Source of the DNA: Oscillospiraceae bacterium
GTDB taxonomy: Bacteria > Bacillota > Clostridia > Oscillospirales > Ruminococcaceae
DNA length: 64,000 nucleotides
Reading direction: 5' to 3'
Assembly (NCBI GenBank): GCA_025757985.1
Contig: CP107210.1
Location: 992,001-1,056,000 of the forward strand
Part shown: positions 31,824-40,104 of the stretch, piece after piece
How positions within the stretch are numbered: the stretch's first letter is position 1
How the letters are laid out: each line of letters starts with the position of its first letter
The notes under the pieces: model-generated
What the model was told of the DNA's origin: nothing
Seen by the model: the letters and a program-made list of their open reading frames with translations, nothing else
The model's database searches: none
Translations under genes and position numbers: made by a program

Positions 31824-32201
31824 TTATGAATAAATCATCTCTTGCAAAATAATTTCTTCTGCCCGGTTGTGAATGTTATTGCAACGCCGCACCCATTCCA
31901 TTTCTTGGGTTCGTTTCAATTCCTCGGTCACGCCCTCGGCATCTTTCATCTGCTCCATGATGGTGTCTAACCGTTCCTGTGCCTGTTCGTTCAGGTCTGC
32001 AAGGTATGTCCATAACTCCCCGGTCAAGGTCAATGTGTTCAATCTGACTGGGTGGACTTCCCTTAAATATTCCCTGTGCATCCGTCCGTACTTTCCAATA
32101 GGGCGGTGTTCCTTCGGCAGCTTCAAATCCGGGATATAGTAATCTCTGACAAGGATATAATCAATTCCGTTTTCCGTTATTCTTGGTTTCAGTTCGCTCA
32201 T
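31824..32201 (-). CDS. tnpV: Transposon-encoded protein TnpV
   Basis: 125 aa. The family pattern is visible: ENGIDYILVRDYYIPDLKLPKEHRPIGKYGRMHREYLREVHP, in blocks YILVRDYYIPDLKLP and HRPIGKYGRMHREYL. A helical C-terminal half follows with LTGELWTYLADLNEQAQERL. TnpV is a small conserved protein of Tn4451/Tn4453-type mobilizable transposons, of unknown function. Its 5' end overlaps the 3' end of the recombinase-XRE gene by 41 bases, which couples their translation. Confidence 0.88.
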   Translation of the reverse strand: MSELKPRITENGIDYILVRDYYIPDLKLPKEHRPIGKYGRMHREYLREVHPVRLNTLTLTGELWTYLADLNEQAQERLDTIMEQMKDAEGVTEELKRTQEMEWVRRCNNIHNRAEEIILQEMIYS

Positions 32202-33987
32202 GTTCCTTACCTCCTGTGGAAGTAGGCTCGTCTGGTACTAACTCAATCACATCGGTAATCTCACAATTCAGCGTTTCGCAGATACGGGCTAATGTGTCCA
32301 TGCTGATGTGCTTTCCCTCTTTACTCATGTTGGCAATCATATTCGTTGTCATACCAGCGGCAAGCCTTAAATCTTCTTTTCGCATATCACGCTCTAACAG
32401 TGTGTGCCAGAGTGGTTTATAGCTGATACTGCCTTTGCGGTCACGCTCATGCACAAGGATTTTCTCGATAAACTCGTTGAGCATGGCAATGGTCAGCTTG
32501 TCGAAGTTCTCATACTTATCAATCAGAGCGATAAAACGGTCAGCGTCCTTTTCGTGCTTCTCATAGCTCTTGACAGCCTTTTCCAGAACAGAGATTTCGG
32601 CGGTAAGCTCGGTCTGCTCCTTTTCATATTGAGCGTCCAGAGTGGCATATCTGCTGTCAGACAGCTTGCCTAAAATGTTGTCCTCATAGATTTTGCAGAG
32701 CAGGACTTCCAGCTCGGACACTCTCTGCTTGGCGGTGGCAAGGCGTGACCGCTGTTTCTTAACCTCTGCTGTCTGCTGGCTGGACTGCGCTTCCTGTACC
32801 ACACGGACAAACTCGGCTCGGTCATGCTTCGCATACTCGGCAATGGCTTTGAGCATTTCGGAAACAAGGGACAGTACCACATCTTCATTGATACGATGCT
32901 GGGTCTTGCAGAGCTTTCCAACTGGGACTTTGCTGTATTGGGAACAGGTATATTGAGAAATACGCTTGCCGTTGTTGGTACGGTGGACATACATCTTGCC
33001 GCCGCAATCGGCACAATAAAGCAAGCCTGTGAGGGGAGCTGCTTCGCCCCAGCCGTCCGGGTAGCGTCTGACATTCCCACGGATTTTCTGCACAAGGTCA
33101 AAGGTCTGCTGGTCAATGATAGGCTCATGGGTATTCTCGAAAATTGTCCATTCGTCCTCCGGGACATAATGGCTTTTCTTGTCCTTGAAGTGCTTTCGGG
33201 TCTTGAAATTGATGGTGTGTCCCAGATATTCACGCTTTTCAAGAATGTTGCAGATGGTGGAAGAACCCCAGCCGTACATATCTTTGAAAGTCTTGTTTTT
33301 GTTCACGCCCTCGCCGTGTTGGGCAAGGTAAGCAGACGGAATAAGCACCTTTTCCGATTTCAGTTTGCTGGCGATCTGATACGGACCGTAGCCGTCAATC
33401 GTCATGGCAAAGATGCGCTTGACCACATCAGCGGCTTCGGGGTCAACCAACCATTGGTCTCTGGCTTCGTTCCAGAGATAGCCGTAAATGACCGTGCCTG
33501 TGAGGTGCTTGCCGGACTTGCCTTTGGACTGGAAAGTGGAGCGGATTTTACGGCTGGTGTCTCTGGCGTAATACTCGTTCATAATGTTGCGGAAAGGGGT
33601 AAAATCATCGTCCCCTCTGGCACTGTCCACGCCGTCATTGATGGCGATAAGGCGAACGCCACGCTGACGCAGGATTTCCATAATCTGACCGACTTTCAGA
33701 TAGTCACGACCCATGCGGCTCATGTCCTTGATACACAGGTACTCCACATTCCCGGCTTCCACTTCTTTCATCATTGCTAAAAATCCGGGACGGTCAAAGC
33801 AAGTACCACTAATGCCATCGTCCGTGAAATGGACAATGTTTGTAAAGCCCTGCCGTGCGGCGAACTCCTCCAACATTGCCTTTTGATTGGATATGGAATT
33901 GCTCTCACGCTGTTGGTCATCATCTTTGCCAAAGTCATCACGGCTCAGTCGTTCGTACAGAGCTGTGATTTTCTCATTTTTTCTCAT
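32161..33987 (-). CDS. TnpX-like large serine recombinase fused to a C-terminal XRE domain
   Basis: 608 aa. The resolvase domain begins TALYERLSRDD (nucleophile Ser15), with VHFTDDGISGTCFDRPGF and IKDMSRMGRDYLKVG. A recombinase domain, a zinc ribbon (LLYCADCGGKMYVHR, later YTCSQYS and KLCKTQH) and a coiled-coil follow up to EKILVHERDRKGS. From about residue 535 the protein continues as a Cro/C1-type HTH (LLERDMRKEDLRLAAG, TTNMIANMSKEG, ISMDTLARICETLNCEITDVIEL), normally a separate gene. AAGGAGCG supports start 33987. The frame is open upstream into the traG fragment. It is transcribed inwards from the element end, as tnpX is. Confidence 0.9.
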   Translation of the reverse strand: MRKNEKITALYERLSRDDFGKDDDQQRESNSISNQKAMLEEFAARQGFTNIVHFTDDGISGTCFDRPGFLAMMKEVEAGNVEYLCIKDMSRMGRDYLKVGQIMEILRQRGVRLIAINDGVDSARGDDDFTPFRNIMNEYYARDTSRKIRSTFQSKGKSGKHLTGTVIYGYLWNEARDQWLVDPEAADVVKRIFAMTIDGYGPYQIASKLKSEKVLIPSAYLAQHGEGVNKNKTFKDMYGWGSSTICNILEKREYLGHTINFKTRKHFKDKKSHYVPEDEWTIFENTHEPIIDQQTFDLVQKIRGNVRRYPDGWGEAAPLTGLLYCADCGGKMYVHRTNNGKRISQYTCSQYSKVPVGKLCKTQHRINEDVVLSLVSEMLKAIAEYAKHDRAEFVRVVQEAQSSQQTAEVKKQRSRLATAKQRVSELEVLLCKIYEDNILGKLSDSRYATLDAQYEKEQTELTAEISVLEKAVKSYEKHEKDADRFIALIDKYENFDKLTIAMLNEFIEKILVHERDRKGSISYKPLWHTLLERDMRKEDLRLAAGMTTNMIANMSKEGKHISMDTLARICETLNCEITDVIELVPDEPTSTGGKEHERTETKNNGKRN

Positions 33988-34014
33988 AACTTGCGCTCCT
34001 TTCTTCGGTTTTAG

Positions 34015-34074
34015 GTTGTGTGTTCTAAGAGACTTCCCAACCGCTTGATTAAGAAGTCTTTTAGAGCATACAAC
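34015..34074. repeat. Terminal inverted repeat at the traG edge of the nested insertion
   Basis: The arms at 34015-34035 (GTTGTGTGTTCTAAGAGACT plus T) and 34054-34074 (ending GAGCATACAAC) are inverted copies with 3 mismatches in 21 bases, separated by 18 bases. The outer edge coincides with the point where the traG reading frame loses family similarity. Large serine recombinases bind such paired sites at the element ends. Confidence 0.7.
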
Positions 34075-35031
34075 ACCGGCAGCCAGCTTGTATTTTTTAT
34101 ACTGACGGACTGCAAAGTGATTCGGCTTTTTCTTTTCCAGGGCTTCAAACATCAGATCCACCGGGTTCTGGAACTCCTCATCATCTTCCCGCACCTCCAT
34201 TGCGTTCAGGAACTCAATCAGGGTGGAGAAATTCTGTTCCTCAACCGGAGCTTCATAGTGGATATATCCGATCAAGGCACAGTAGAGCAGCGTTTCCGCC
34301 TTCGTCCAGAACTCATCACCGGCTTTTCCATCACCCTTTGTGTTGGCAATCAGCGTTGTCACCAGTTTCAGAATGTCTTTTTCTGAATGGATATAGGCAA
34401 ATGGGTTATAGTGCATCGACTTCTGAAAGTTGATGGTGTTGAAAATCTTGATGGTGTAGCCATGCTTCAAAAGGGCGTTGCCGCACTCAATCACGATGCT
34501 GCCTTTCGGGTCAGTGACCACATAGGAACTGTGCATCTGGAGAAGGTTTGGCTTCAACCAAAAGCGAGTTTTACCGGAACCCGAACCGCCGATAATCAGA
34601 ACATTCTTATTTCGGGCATTGGCAGGATTCTTCGGGCGATTGCTCATCATCAGCCGCTCCGTTTTCGTCAGGATCACATTGTCCTCGAACTTTGGTGCAA
34701 TAAACGGCTCAATATCTTTTGCCGTTCCCCAACGAGCAGAACCGTACTCAACATTGTGTCGGTACTTCTTTGCGTTTTTGCCTTTTAGATAGACAGCCAG
34801 CCGAAGTCCTGCGCCGCAGAGAATACCAATCAGCAAATCCAACGGGTGAAAGCTGGGAAACGGATTGTTCAGGGCTATCGGAAGGGCATGAAAAAAGCTG
34901 AGGATTTTCGCAGATGAATCTGCCCCCTCAGCCAATCTCCATGCTTCTCCTAAATTCGTAGCGAACAACCCTACCAGAAAATACGGTAAATTCAGAATCA
35001 GGAGCTTTTTCATTTTTCTCTTATCCATCAC
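34075..35031 (-). pseudogene. Truncated VirD4/TraG-like coupling protein
   Basis: 319 codons of the N-terminal half. Two membrane helices (about 8-25 and 55-75) precede YGSARWGTAKDIEPFIAP and the Walker A motif LIIGGSGSGKTRFWLKPN with YVVTDPKGS. The family has about 600 residues; Walker B and the rest are missing. At YKLAAG the sequence enters the end of a serine recombinase element, though the reading frame stays open into the recombinase gene. Coupling proteins deliver the relaxosome to the channel, so this loss should block transfer. Start 35031 overlaps the stop of pcfB. Confidence 0.88.
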
Positions 35032-35510
35032 AGATCACGCTCCTGTTTCTTCTCTCGAACCTTCTTCGGAATCGCTGCGACAATTTCCTTGAACTTCTTC
35101 AGCTGCGCCAGAACGCTCGGCTTTTCATTCTTGGTTAATGCCCTTGCCTGATGTTCCTTGCAGATTGCATCCAAAGCATCTGCATCTTTAGAACGGACAA
35201 AAACAAGAAACCGGGGAGGATCAACGGACTTATCTTTTCTTACGGCAAAGTCCACGCCATACTTCTTGGCGAGCTTTTCAAAATCACGGATACTCTCTTT
35301 GTCGATCTCAACATTCGTAGCACCCTGATTCTGTCCCAAAAGCTGTTTCACGGATTGCTTTCCATGAACGGCAGGGTCTCGTGCCTTTTTCATCTTCACT
35401 TTTTCCCGGTGCTGCAAATACTTGCGGATACCGGCAATGATAGTGCGCCCCGTCAGCTTGGTTGTGCTGATCGCCAGGTTTACTGTTCTGTTTTCAACTT
35501 CTTCCTGCAT
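35028..35510 (-). CDS. PcfB family protein (DUF3801)
   Basis: 160 aa. NLAISTTKLTGRTIIAGIRKYLQHR at the start, NQGATNVEIDKESIRDFEKLAKKYGVDFAVRKDK (read as overlapping blocks) and FLVFVRSKDADALDAI are typical of PcfB/DUF3801 proteins. These are encoded directly upstream of the coupling protein in Gram-positive conjugative elements and belong to the transfer machinery. The C-terminus is basic. It overlaps the traG fragment by 4 bases. GGAGGTGATG precedes the start. Confidence 0.88.
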   Translation of the reverse strand: MQEEVENRTVNLAISTTKLTGRTIIAGIRKYLQHREKVKMKKARDPAVHGKQSVKQLLGQNQGATNVEIDKESIRDFEKLAKKYGVDFAVRKDKSVDPPRFLVFVRSKDADALDAICKEHQARALTKNEKPSVLAQLKKFKEIVAAIPKKVREKKQERDL

Positions 35511-35546
35511 GATTCATCACCTCCTGCAAGCAGTAGAGTGAACAGA

Positions 35547-35858
35547 TTATCGTGCCATATCTCTGTGGTCGTAATACAGATTGCCCTTGGCAACTGCGGC
35601 ATGGCTGATAATCTTGATATTGCCAGCTTTCTGGTTATCCAGAGCCTTCTGATAACCCACATCGCTCAAATACAGGCGATTTCTTTCGCCTTTCCAACCG
35701 ACAGGCGATTCATCGGTCAGCACATCGAAAATAATCATGTGCTTGGTGGCGTCATCAAATCGTGCCAAGTCCATATAGGTATGTCCCTGGTACTCCTTGG
35801 CACCATCCTGAATCCGCTTTCGCTCCATCAGCTCTCCAATCGTCGAATTTCTTTGCAT
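35547..35858 (-). CDS. Conserved ICE protein of unknown function
   Basis: 103 aa beginning MQRNSTIGELMERKRIQDGAK. Mixed alpha/beta segments follow, such as KHMIIFDVLTDESPVGWKG and IKIISHAAVAKGNLYYDHRD. No known motif is visible. Start 35858 is chosen because AAGGAGG stands 6 bases upstream; the frame continues to 35930 within the preceding gene. It lies in the backbone operon upstream of pcfB. Confidence 0.65.
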   Translation of the reverse strand: MQRNSTIGELMERKRIQDGAKEYQGHTYMDLARFDDATKHMIIFDVLTDESPVGWKGERNRLYLSDVGYQKALDNQKAGNIKIISHAAVAKGNLYYDHRDMAR

Positions 35859-35868
35859 AAGAACCTCC

Positions 35869-36510
35869 TTACAGAACATCTCGGTCAGGGTTACTTTTGT
35901 GGGGAACCGAATCAGCTTTGACAGGTGCATCTTCTTTCTTCACCATGTCATCCGGCAGGGGAAGCGCCATAATGCTGCGCCCCATGCGTACAAAAGTCTC
36001 AGGCTGATGAAAGTGTTCCTCAAACTGCTTCATCAGTTCCGGGGACAGAGAACAAAAATCATCCTCGCCCAATCCCACAACCAGAAAATCACCGGCGATA
36101 ATGTCATAAATATCGCCGTCATCATCACGCAGCGCACGGTTCAGTTCTTTGCCTACGAGTTTACCTTCGTCGTGCATCACCAGTGCAACCGGCTCATTGA
36201 ACGGATAAGTTGCCTCAATATCGCCACCTACGGCTTTCTGCAAATCCTCCAGCTCACAGCCGATCTGCACAGCCTGCGGATACATGAACGGCTTTACCAG
36301 CAACACATTCATGGTATCTGCCTGTTCTTTCTGAACCTCCCGTTCCTCGGTCGTGCCGAACGCAACACCGGTAAAGTTTTCGGAGTCCAGAATGTACTCC
36401 GAATTGTAATAAGCGGCTCTAACCTGTTCCTCTGCCGCATCGTGAGATTCTGCTTGCACCGTAACCGTTTTCTCCAAGGTTTCGGTGATCTTCACATCGT
36501 ATTCTTTCAA
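35869..36510 (-). CDS. DpnD/PcfM-like plus DUF3846 two-domain protein
   Basis: 213 aa. The N-terminal 60 residues (YDVKITETLEKTVTVQAESHDAAEEQV, in blocks) match the small DpnD/PcfM C-terminal domain. The following 110 residues (MNVLLVKPFMYPQAVQIG, LEDLQKAVGGDIEATYPF, LNRALRDDDGDIYDIIAGDFLVVG) match DUF3846. In related ICEs DUF3846 proteins are usually separate, so this looks like a fusion. Function is unknown. GGAGGTATCG precedes the start. Confidence 0.7.
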   Translation of the reverse strand: MKEYDVKITETLEKTVTVQAESHDAAEEQVRAAYYNSEYILDSENFTGVAFGTTEEREVQKEQADTMNVLLVKPFMYPQAVQIGCELEDLQKAVGGDIEATYPFNEPVALVMHDEGKLVGKELNRALRDDDGDIYDIIAGDFLVVGLGEDDFCSLSPELMKQFEEHFHQPETFVRMGRSIMALPLPDDMVKKEDAPVKADSVPHKSNPDRDVL

Positions 36511-36564
36511 GTTTCGATACCTCCGTTTCTTTGGAAATAAGAAAAGCGACCATCCATGAACCTG

Positions 36565-37092
36565 TTACAGTTCATAAATAGTCGCATCCACATCGGCTAA
36601 AAGCTCGAACAAGCAAATATCGTCCAGTTCGCAAATCAGGGAACCCATGTCGAAGAAAATATCGTCCTCGCATTCCACCGTAGTAACCACGCTGCGGTGT
36701 TCGTTAAGACAAATGGCTTCTTCCTTGTCCATCGTGATCGTAGACATACAGGACACCACATAGAATGTCATATCTTCTGCTAACCACAGCTCCTTGCTCT
36801 GAATCGTGCGAACTTTTTCATCGCCGCTCATATCTTCTACATAGGACAGAAGCCGCACGGCTCTGCTGTTCAGAAGTACCTTTCCCTGATAGTCGATACC
36901 CTCACCAGCAGAGGACAATACTCGATACTCGCTAATCATCTCGGCATTTTTCTGAAACGACTTTGCCAGAAGCGCAGGAGAAATATCATCGAACTCCTCA
37001 CTGTAGTTTACGAGCATATCTACCATATAATCAGGATCGCAAAGGTCGTAGAGTTCTTCCAAAGCGCCCTGAATGTTTTTGGGTGTAAACAT
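36565..37092 (-). CDS. Conserved ICE protein of unknown function
   Basis: 175 aa, acidic. The N-terminus (IQGALEELYDLCDPDYMVDMLVNYSEEFDDISPALLAKSF, in blocks) is helical. The C-terminal half has several beta strands and a Cys-containing acidic end (MGSLICELDDICLFEL). No motif is recognised. A hairpin in front of the 213-aa gene (about 36543-36590) may terminate or attenuate transcription after it. It lies just downstream of parB in the backbone operon. Confidence 0.6.
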   Translation of the reverse strand: MFTPKNIQGALEELYDLCDPDYMVDMLVNYSEEFDDISPALLAKSFQKNAEMISEYRVLSSAGEGIDYQGKVLLNSRAVRLLSYVEDMSGDEKVRTIQSKELWLAEDMTFYVVSCMSTITMDKEEAICLNEHRSVVTTVECEDDIFFDMGSLICELDDICLFELLADVDATIYEL

Positions 37093-37169
37093 TTTTTACC
37101 TTACCTTTCCATTGATTTTTCTCTTTTTTTCTGCCATTGCTCCAAAAGCTGAATGATTTTATCCTCCAT

Positions 37170-38027
37170 CTACTTGTTGGTATAGGACTTCGGGAAGTAT
37201 TTTCGCAACGAATCCGTTTTGAAGGTTACTCTGTCCAGCTCTCCCTTCTTGATTTCATTCATAATCTCGCACATCGCATCCAGCGTACACTCGCCCTCCT
37301 GTGCGAGCTTTTTAATTCGCTGTGCTTGCGAAAGGGAAGGAGCTGCTTGAGCATAATCCATTGCAGAAAGAAAATCCTTCTGTTCTTCACTTGCCAGATA
37401 GGAAAGCTCCACCGCAGGATTGAATTTGATCTGACCCGTATCTACCATATCCAGCAGTTCCGGAATCAGTTCGGTCAGACGGATATAACGGTGTACCTGA
37501 TTTCTGCTTTCTCCTGCCTCCTGACCGACTATATCCATTGCCTGCAACTTCATCCCAACTTGGGATGAAGTTAAATCGGTGCGTTGACCTTGATGTTTAA
37601 TCGCATCCAGCTTCATCTTATAAGCAAATGCTCTTTCACTCGGCAGGATACTCTCCCTCTGCAAATTCGCATCAACCATCAAAATAATGGCTGCATCATC
37701 GTCCAGGTCACGAACAATCGCAGGCATGGTTTCCTTACCCGCAAGCTCCGATGCCCGGTGCCGCCTGTGACCAGAAACGATTTCATAACCACCGTCGGGG
37801 TCAGGACGGACAATCGCAGGAGTGAGAACTCCGAAATCTCGGACGCTCTCTGCCGTTTTCATCATTTCTTCATCATCAACCACACGGAAGGGGTGTCCCT
37901 CAAAGGGGTGTAGCTCAGAAAGCGGAATTTCCTGCACACGCTCCTGCTGGGCTTCAGCTCTGGATTGATCGGTGGAGAAAATATCATCGTACCCCTTCAA
38001 GCTGATGTTTGCGCCTTTTTTCTGCAT
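37170..38027 (-). CDS. parB: ParB/Spo0J-family partition protein of the ICE
   Basis: 285 aa. The ParB/sulfiredoxin-like nuclease-fold domain (about 35-125) shows IPLSELHPFEGHPFRV, VRDFGVLTPAIVRP and the GGYEIVSGHRRHRASEL box with the CTP-binding pattern. A DNA-binding helical domain follows, with NQVHRYIRLTELIPELLDMV. The gene overlaps parA by 44 bases. With ParA it should segregate the replicating circular form of the element. TGGGATGAAG-type inverted words within the gene near 37555-37570 could be coincidental. Confidence 0.92.
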   Translation of the reverse strand: MQKKGANISLKGYDDIFSTDQSRAEAQQERVQEIPLSELHPFEGHPFRVVDDEEMMKTAESVRDFGVLTPAIVRPDPDGGYEIVSGHRRHRASELAGKETMPAIVRDLDDDAAIILMVDANLQRESILPSERAFAYKMKLDAIKHQGQRTDLTSSQVGMKLQAMDIVGQEAGESRNQVHRYIRLTELIPELLDMVDTGQIKFNPAVELSYLASEEQKDFLSAMDYAQAAPSLSQAQRIKKLAQEGECTLDAMCEIMNEIKKGELDRVTFKTDSLRKYFPKSYTNK

Positions 38028-38811
38028 TGTTTAACACCTCCTTCGTCAGAATTTTATAGGCTTCGGCAACTTTGCCTTTGGGATCATGCTTGAAGATACT
38101 GGTTCCCTCTGCGCTGATTTCCTCTGCACGGACAGAGCGGGGAATGTCGGTCTTGTAAACCTTCAGCTTTCCGCCGTAGCTCTCCCGAATCAGATTGCTG
38201 ATGTCTTTGGAGTAGTTGGTGCGGCTGTCCACCATCGTCAGAAGAATCCCTTCAATCCTCAGTTTCGGGTTGATTTGCCTCTTGACCTTGTTGATGGTTC
38301 CAAGCAGCTGTTCCAGACCCTTTGCAGGAAGGTATGCTGCCTGAACCGGTATCAGCACATTGTCGGCAGCTGCCAACGCATTGACGGTCAGCATACCCAA
38401 AGACGGCATACAGTCAAGAAGAATGTAATCATAATTCTGTTTGACTGTATCCAGGTATTGCCGAAGAATGGTTTCCCGGCTCATGGCATTGACCAGTGCT
38501 ACCTCCATACCTGAGAGTTCGATGTTGGACGGCACCAAATCAACGCCCTCCGGATGATGAAGAATCCCTTCATCGGGAGTAATAGGGTTTTCCATCATAA
38601 TCTTTCCCATCAGATCGGAAAGTGTCGGAGACAGATCATCCGGGCAGGGATTGCCCAAACTGACCGTCAGGGAAGCCTGGGGATCGGTGTCTACCAGAAG
38701 CACCTTTTTTCCTTCAAGAGCCAAGCCAACGCCAAGATTCTCGGTGGTGGTGGTCTTTCCAGTGCCTCCTTTCTGATTGACCACCGCAATGATGGTTGCT
38801 TTTTTCGACAT
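37984..38811 (-). CDS. parA: ParA-family ATPase of the ICE
   Basis: 275 aa. The deviant Walker A motif NQKGGTGKTTTTENLG lies at about residues 12-27. The switch regions are VLLVDTDPQASLT and YDYILLDCMPSLGMLTVNAL, followed by LIPVQAAYLPAKG. This is a complete ParA/Soj/MinD-type ATPase. It is followed by the overlapping parB and preceded by repA with 6 bases between, forming a plasmid-like replication and partition block. GGAGGA-type sites precede the start. Confidence 0.94.
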   Translation of the reverse strand: MSKKATIIAVVNQKGGTGKTTTTENLGVGLALEGKKVLLVDTDPQASLTVSLGNPCPDDLSPTLSDLMGKIMMENPITPDEGILHHPEGVDLVPSNIELSGMEVALVNAMSRETILRQYLDTVKQNYDYILLDCMPSLGMLTVNALAAADNVLIPVQAAYLPAKGLEQLLGTINKVKRQINPKLRIEGILLTMVDSRTNYSKDISNLIRESYGGKLKVYKTDIPRSVRAEEISAEGTSIFKHDPKGKVAEAYKILTKEVLNNAEKRRKHQLEGVR

Positions 38812-38817
38812 TTATCG

Positions 38818-39747
38818 TCACTCTCCTTCCTCTCGCTTCATTTTCAATTTCTTAAATCCTCCTTCCAAATATCCGTGTGACATATCGTGCCGAACAAGAG
38901 CATCGTAGTAGGTGTCTATTGTCGTCGGCGCATTGTATATCGTAGTCAGCATATACTGACGGATATTTCTAATCTTTGTGGTGTTCTCCTTGAAGCAGTC
39001 CATAACATATCGAATGTGTTCGGCATTCAGTTTCATAAACCGACTGCGGACAATTTCTGCCGGACGCTCCTCTGCACCAATGCGAATCAACGGTCGCTTC
39101 GTGCAAACTGTTTCAACGATCAACTCCAGAATGTTATCCAGCATTTCGGAATCGTAAGGGTAATCCTTCTTCAACAAATCCATACTAAGCTGATCCGAGA
39201 AATAATCAAAGTATTCTTGATACCGGTCATTCTCGTCCATCATTCCACCATTTCCGGAAGGAAAGATAGAATCAGTATCACTAAATTCAGTATTTTTAAT
39301 ATCAGTATTATTACATTGTGATTTCGGAAGTTCTTGAGTTGTGATTTCCATTGTTCCAGAATTGTGATTTTCACAATTCAAGAGTTGTGAATCCACAGCA
39401 GAGATAAAGTTCTTCACATAGATCAGGTTGGGCTTTCCCAAACCCTGGCGCTTACGTTCAATCAATCCTGCTTTCTTCTCAAGTTCACTGAGCAGCTTGA
39501 TAGCCTTTTGTTCAGCACAGTTCAGAGCCATCTTCGCTTCGTCGATTGTAAAAATGATATACACTCTACCGTTTTTATCTATCCAACCATTCTTGGCAGA
39601 CAGGCTCATGCGGTCAAGCAAAATGCCATACAGCATCTTGGCATCGGCAGAAATATTCCAGAACCTCTCGTTCGTGAACAACACCTTCGGAACTCGATAG
39701 AATGTGAATAGATCGGATTGCTGACCGTAAAAATAATCAAAACTCAC
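38818..39747 (-). CDS. repA: RepA_N replication initiator protein of the ICE
   Basis: 309 aa. The RepA_N domain is clear at the start: FYRVPKVLFTNERFWNISADAKMLYGILLDRMSLS, then GWIDKNGRVYIIFTIDEAKMAL and a wing with RKRQGLGKPNLIYVKNF. A central low-complexity linker with many Asn and Thr residues follows, then a C-terminal helical domain. Such initiators are typical of low-copy plasmids and of ICEs that replicate after excision. The start is GTG, overlapping the stop of the small upstream gene. It is followed by parA and parB. Confidence 0.92.
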   Translation of the reverse strand: MSFDYFYGQQSDLFTFYRVPKVLFTNERFWNISADAKMLYGILLDRMSLSAKNGWIDKNGRVYIIFTIDEAKMALNCAEQKAIKLLSELEKKAGLIERKRQGLGKPNLIYVKNFISAVDSQLLNCENHNSGTMEITTQELPKSQCNNTDIKNTEFSDTDSIFPSGNGGMMDENDRYQEYFDYFSDQLSMDLLKKDYPYDSEMLDNILELIVETVCTKRPLIRIGAEERPAEIVRSRFMKLNAEHIRYVMDCFKENTTKIRNIRQYMLTTIYNAPTTIDTYYDALVRHDMSHGYLEGGFKKLKMKREEGE

Positions 39748-39878
39748 ACGGCTTCACCACCTTCTTTCTGCGGAAAACTTTCTGTTGTCAGCGGAATGCT
39801 GCGGAAAGTCGTATCCGTCTTTTCGTAAGGACATCGGGCAAAATAGTAGAAGCGGTATTCCTGTTCATACACATCCAT
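39744..39878 (-). CDS. Very small protein upstream of repA
   Basis: 44 aa beginning MDVYEQEYRFYYFARCPYEK. The ATG overlaps the end of the Cys-rich gene by 1-2 bases (TGATATG), and the stop codon overlaps the GTG start of repA. It is therefore placed as a translational link between the two genes. The frame is open up to 39962. No family is recognised. Confidence 0.5.
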   Translation of the reverse strand: MDVYEQEYRFYYFARCPYEKTDTTFRSIPLTTESFPQKEGGEAV

Positions 39879-39879
39879 A

Positions 39880-40104
39880 TCAACGAAGCCCCACTTCACG
39901 CATAACCTTCTTCGTACACCAACCAATGCACGGGTGATCTCGCCCATAGGGACAGCCATCACATTCCGACTTGGGTTTCGGCGGCAAAGAGATTAAGTAG
40001 TAGCAATTATTTCTACCCAGACGGCAGCCCTTTCTGCCATTCGTCCAGAAGTAGCAGTAATGACAGTCGCTCGGCTTGTCTGCGGTATAAACAGGCTTGC
40101 TCAA
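39880..40104 (-). CDS. Small cysteine-rich ICE protein
   Basis: 74 aa with eight Cys residues in pairs (DCHYC, KGCRLGRNNC, ECDGCPYGRDHPC, GWC). This suggests one or two zinc sites. A TTG start at 40104 is chosen because GGAGGTG stands 6 bases upstream. The frame is open to 40326 and includes an ATG at 40137 without such a site. It is the first gene of the repA-parA-parB operon, and a DNA- or RNA-binding role is possible. Confidence 0.6.
   Translation of the reverse strand: MSKPVYTADKPSDCHYCYFWTNGRKGCRLGRNNCYYLISLPPKPKSECDGCPYGRDHPCIGWCTKKVMREVGLR

Larger units (their letters stand above)
21201..34074. mobile_element. Nested insertion replacing the traG-maff2 junction
   Basis: The left edge interrupts maff2 and the right edge interrupts traG, neighbouring genes in related ICEs. 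Two serine recombinases of different type lie at the two ends. The middle contains relaxase, primase, helicase and RepA-like genes plus a MATE/MarR pair. The missing parts of traG and maff2 suggest that two separate insertions were joined by a deletion. The internal boundary between the two elements could not be located. Confidence 0.7.

Noticed and set aside
37550..37575. Inverted words TGGGATGAAG/CTTCATCCCA inside parB as a parS site
   Set aside because: They lie inside the coding region, are unique, and do not match known parS patterns. They were noted only as a possible coincidence.
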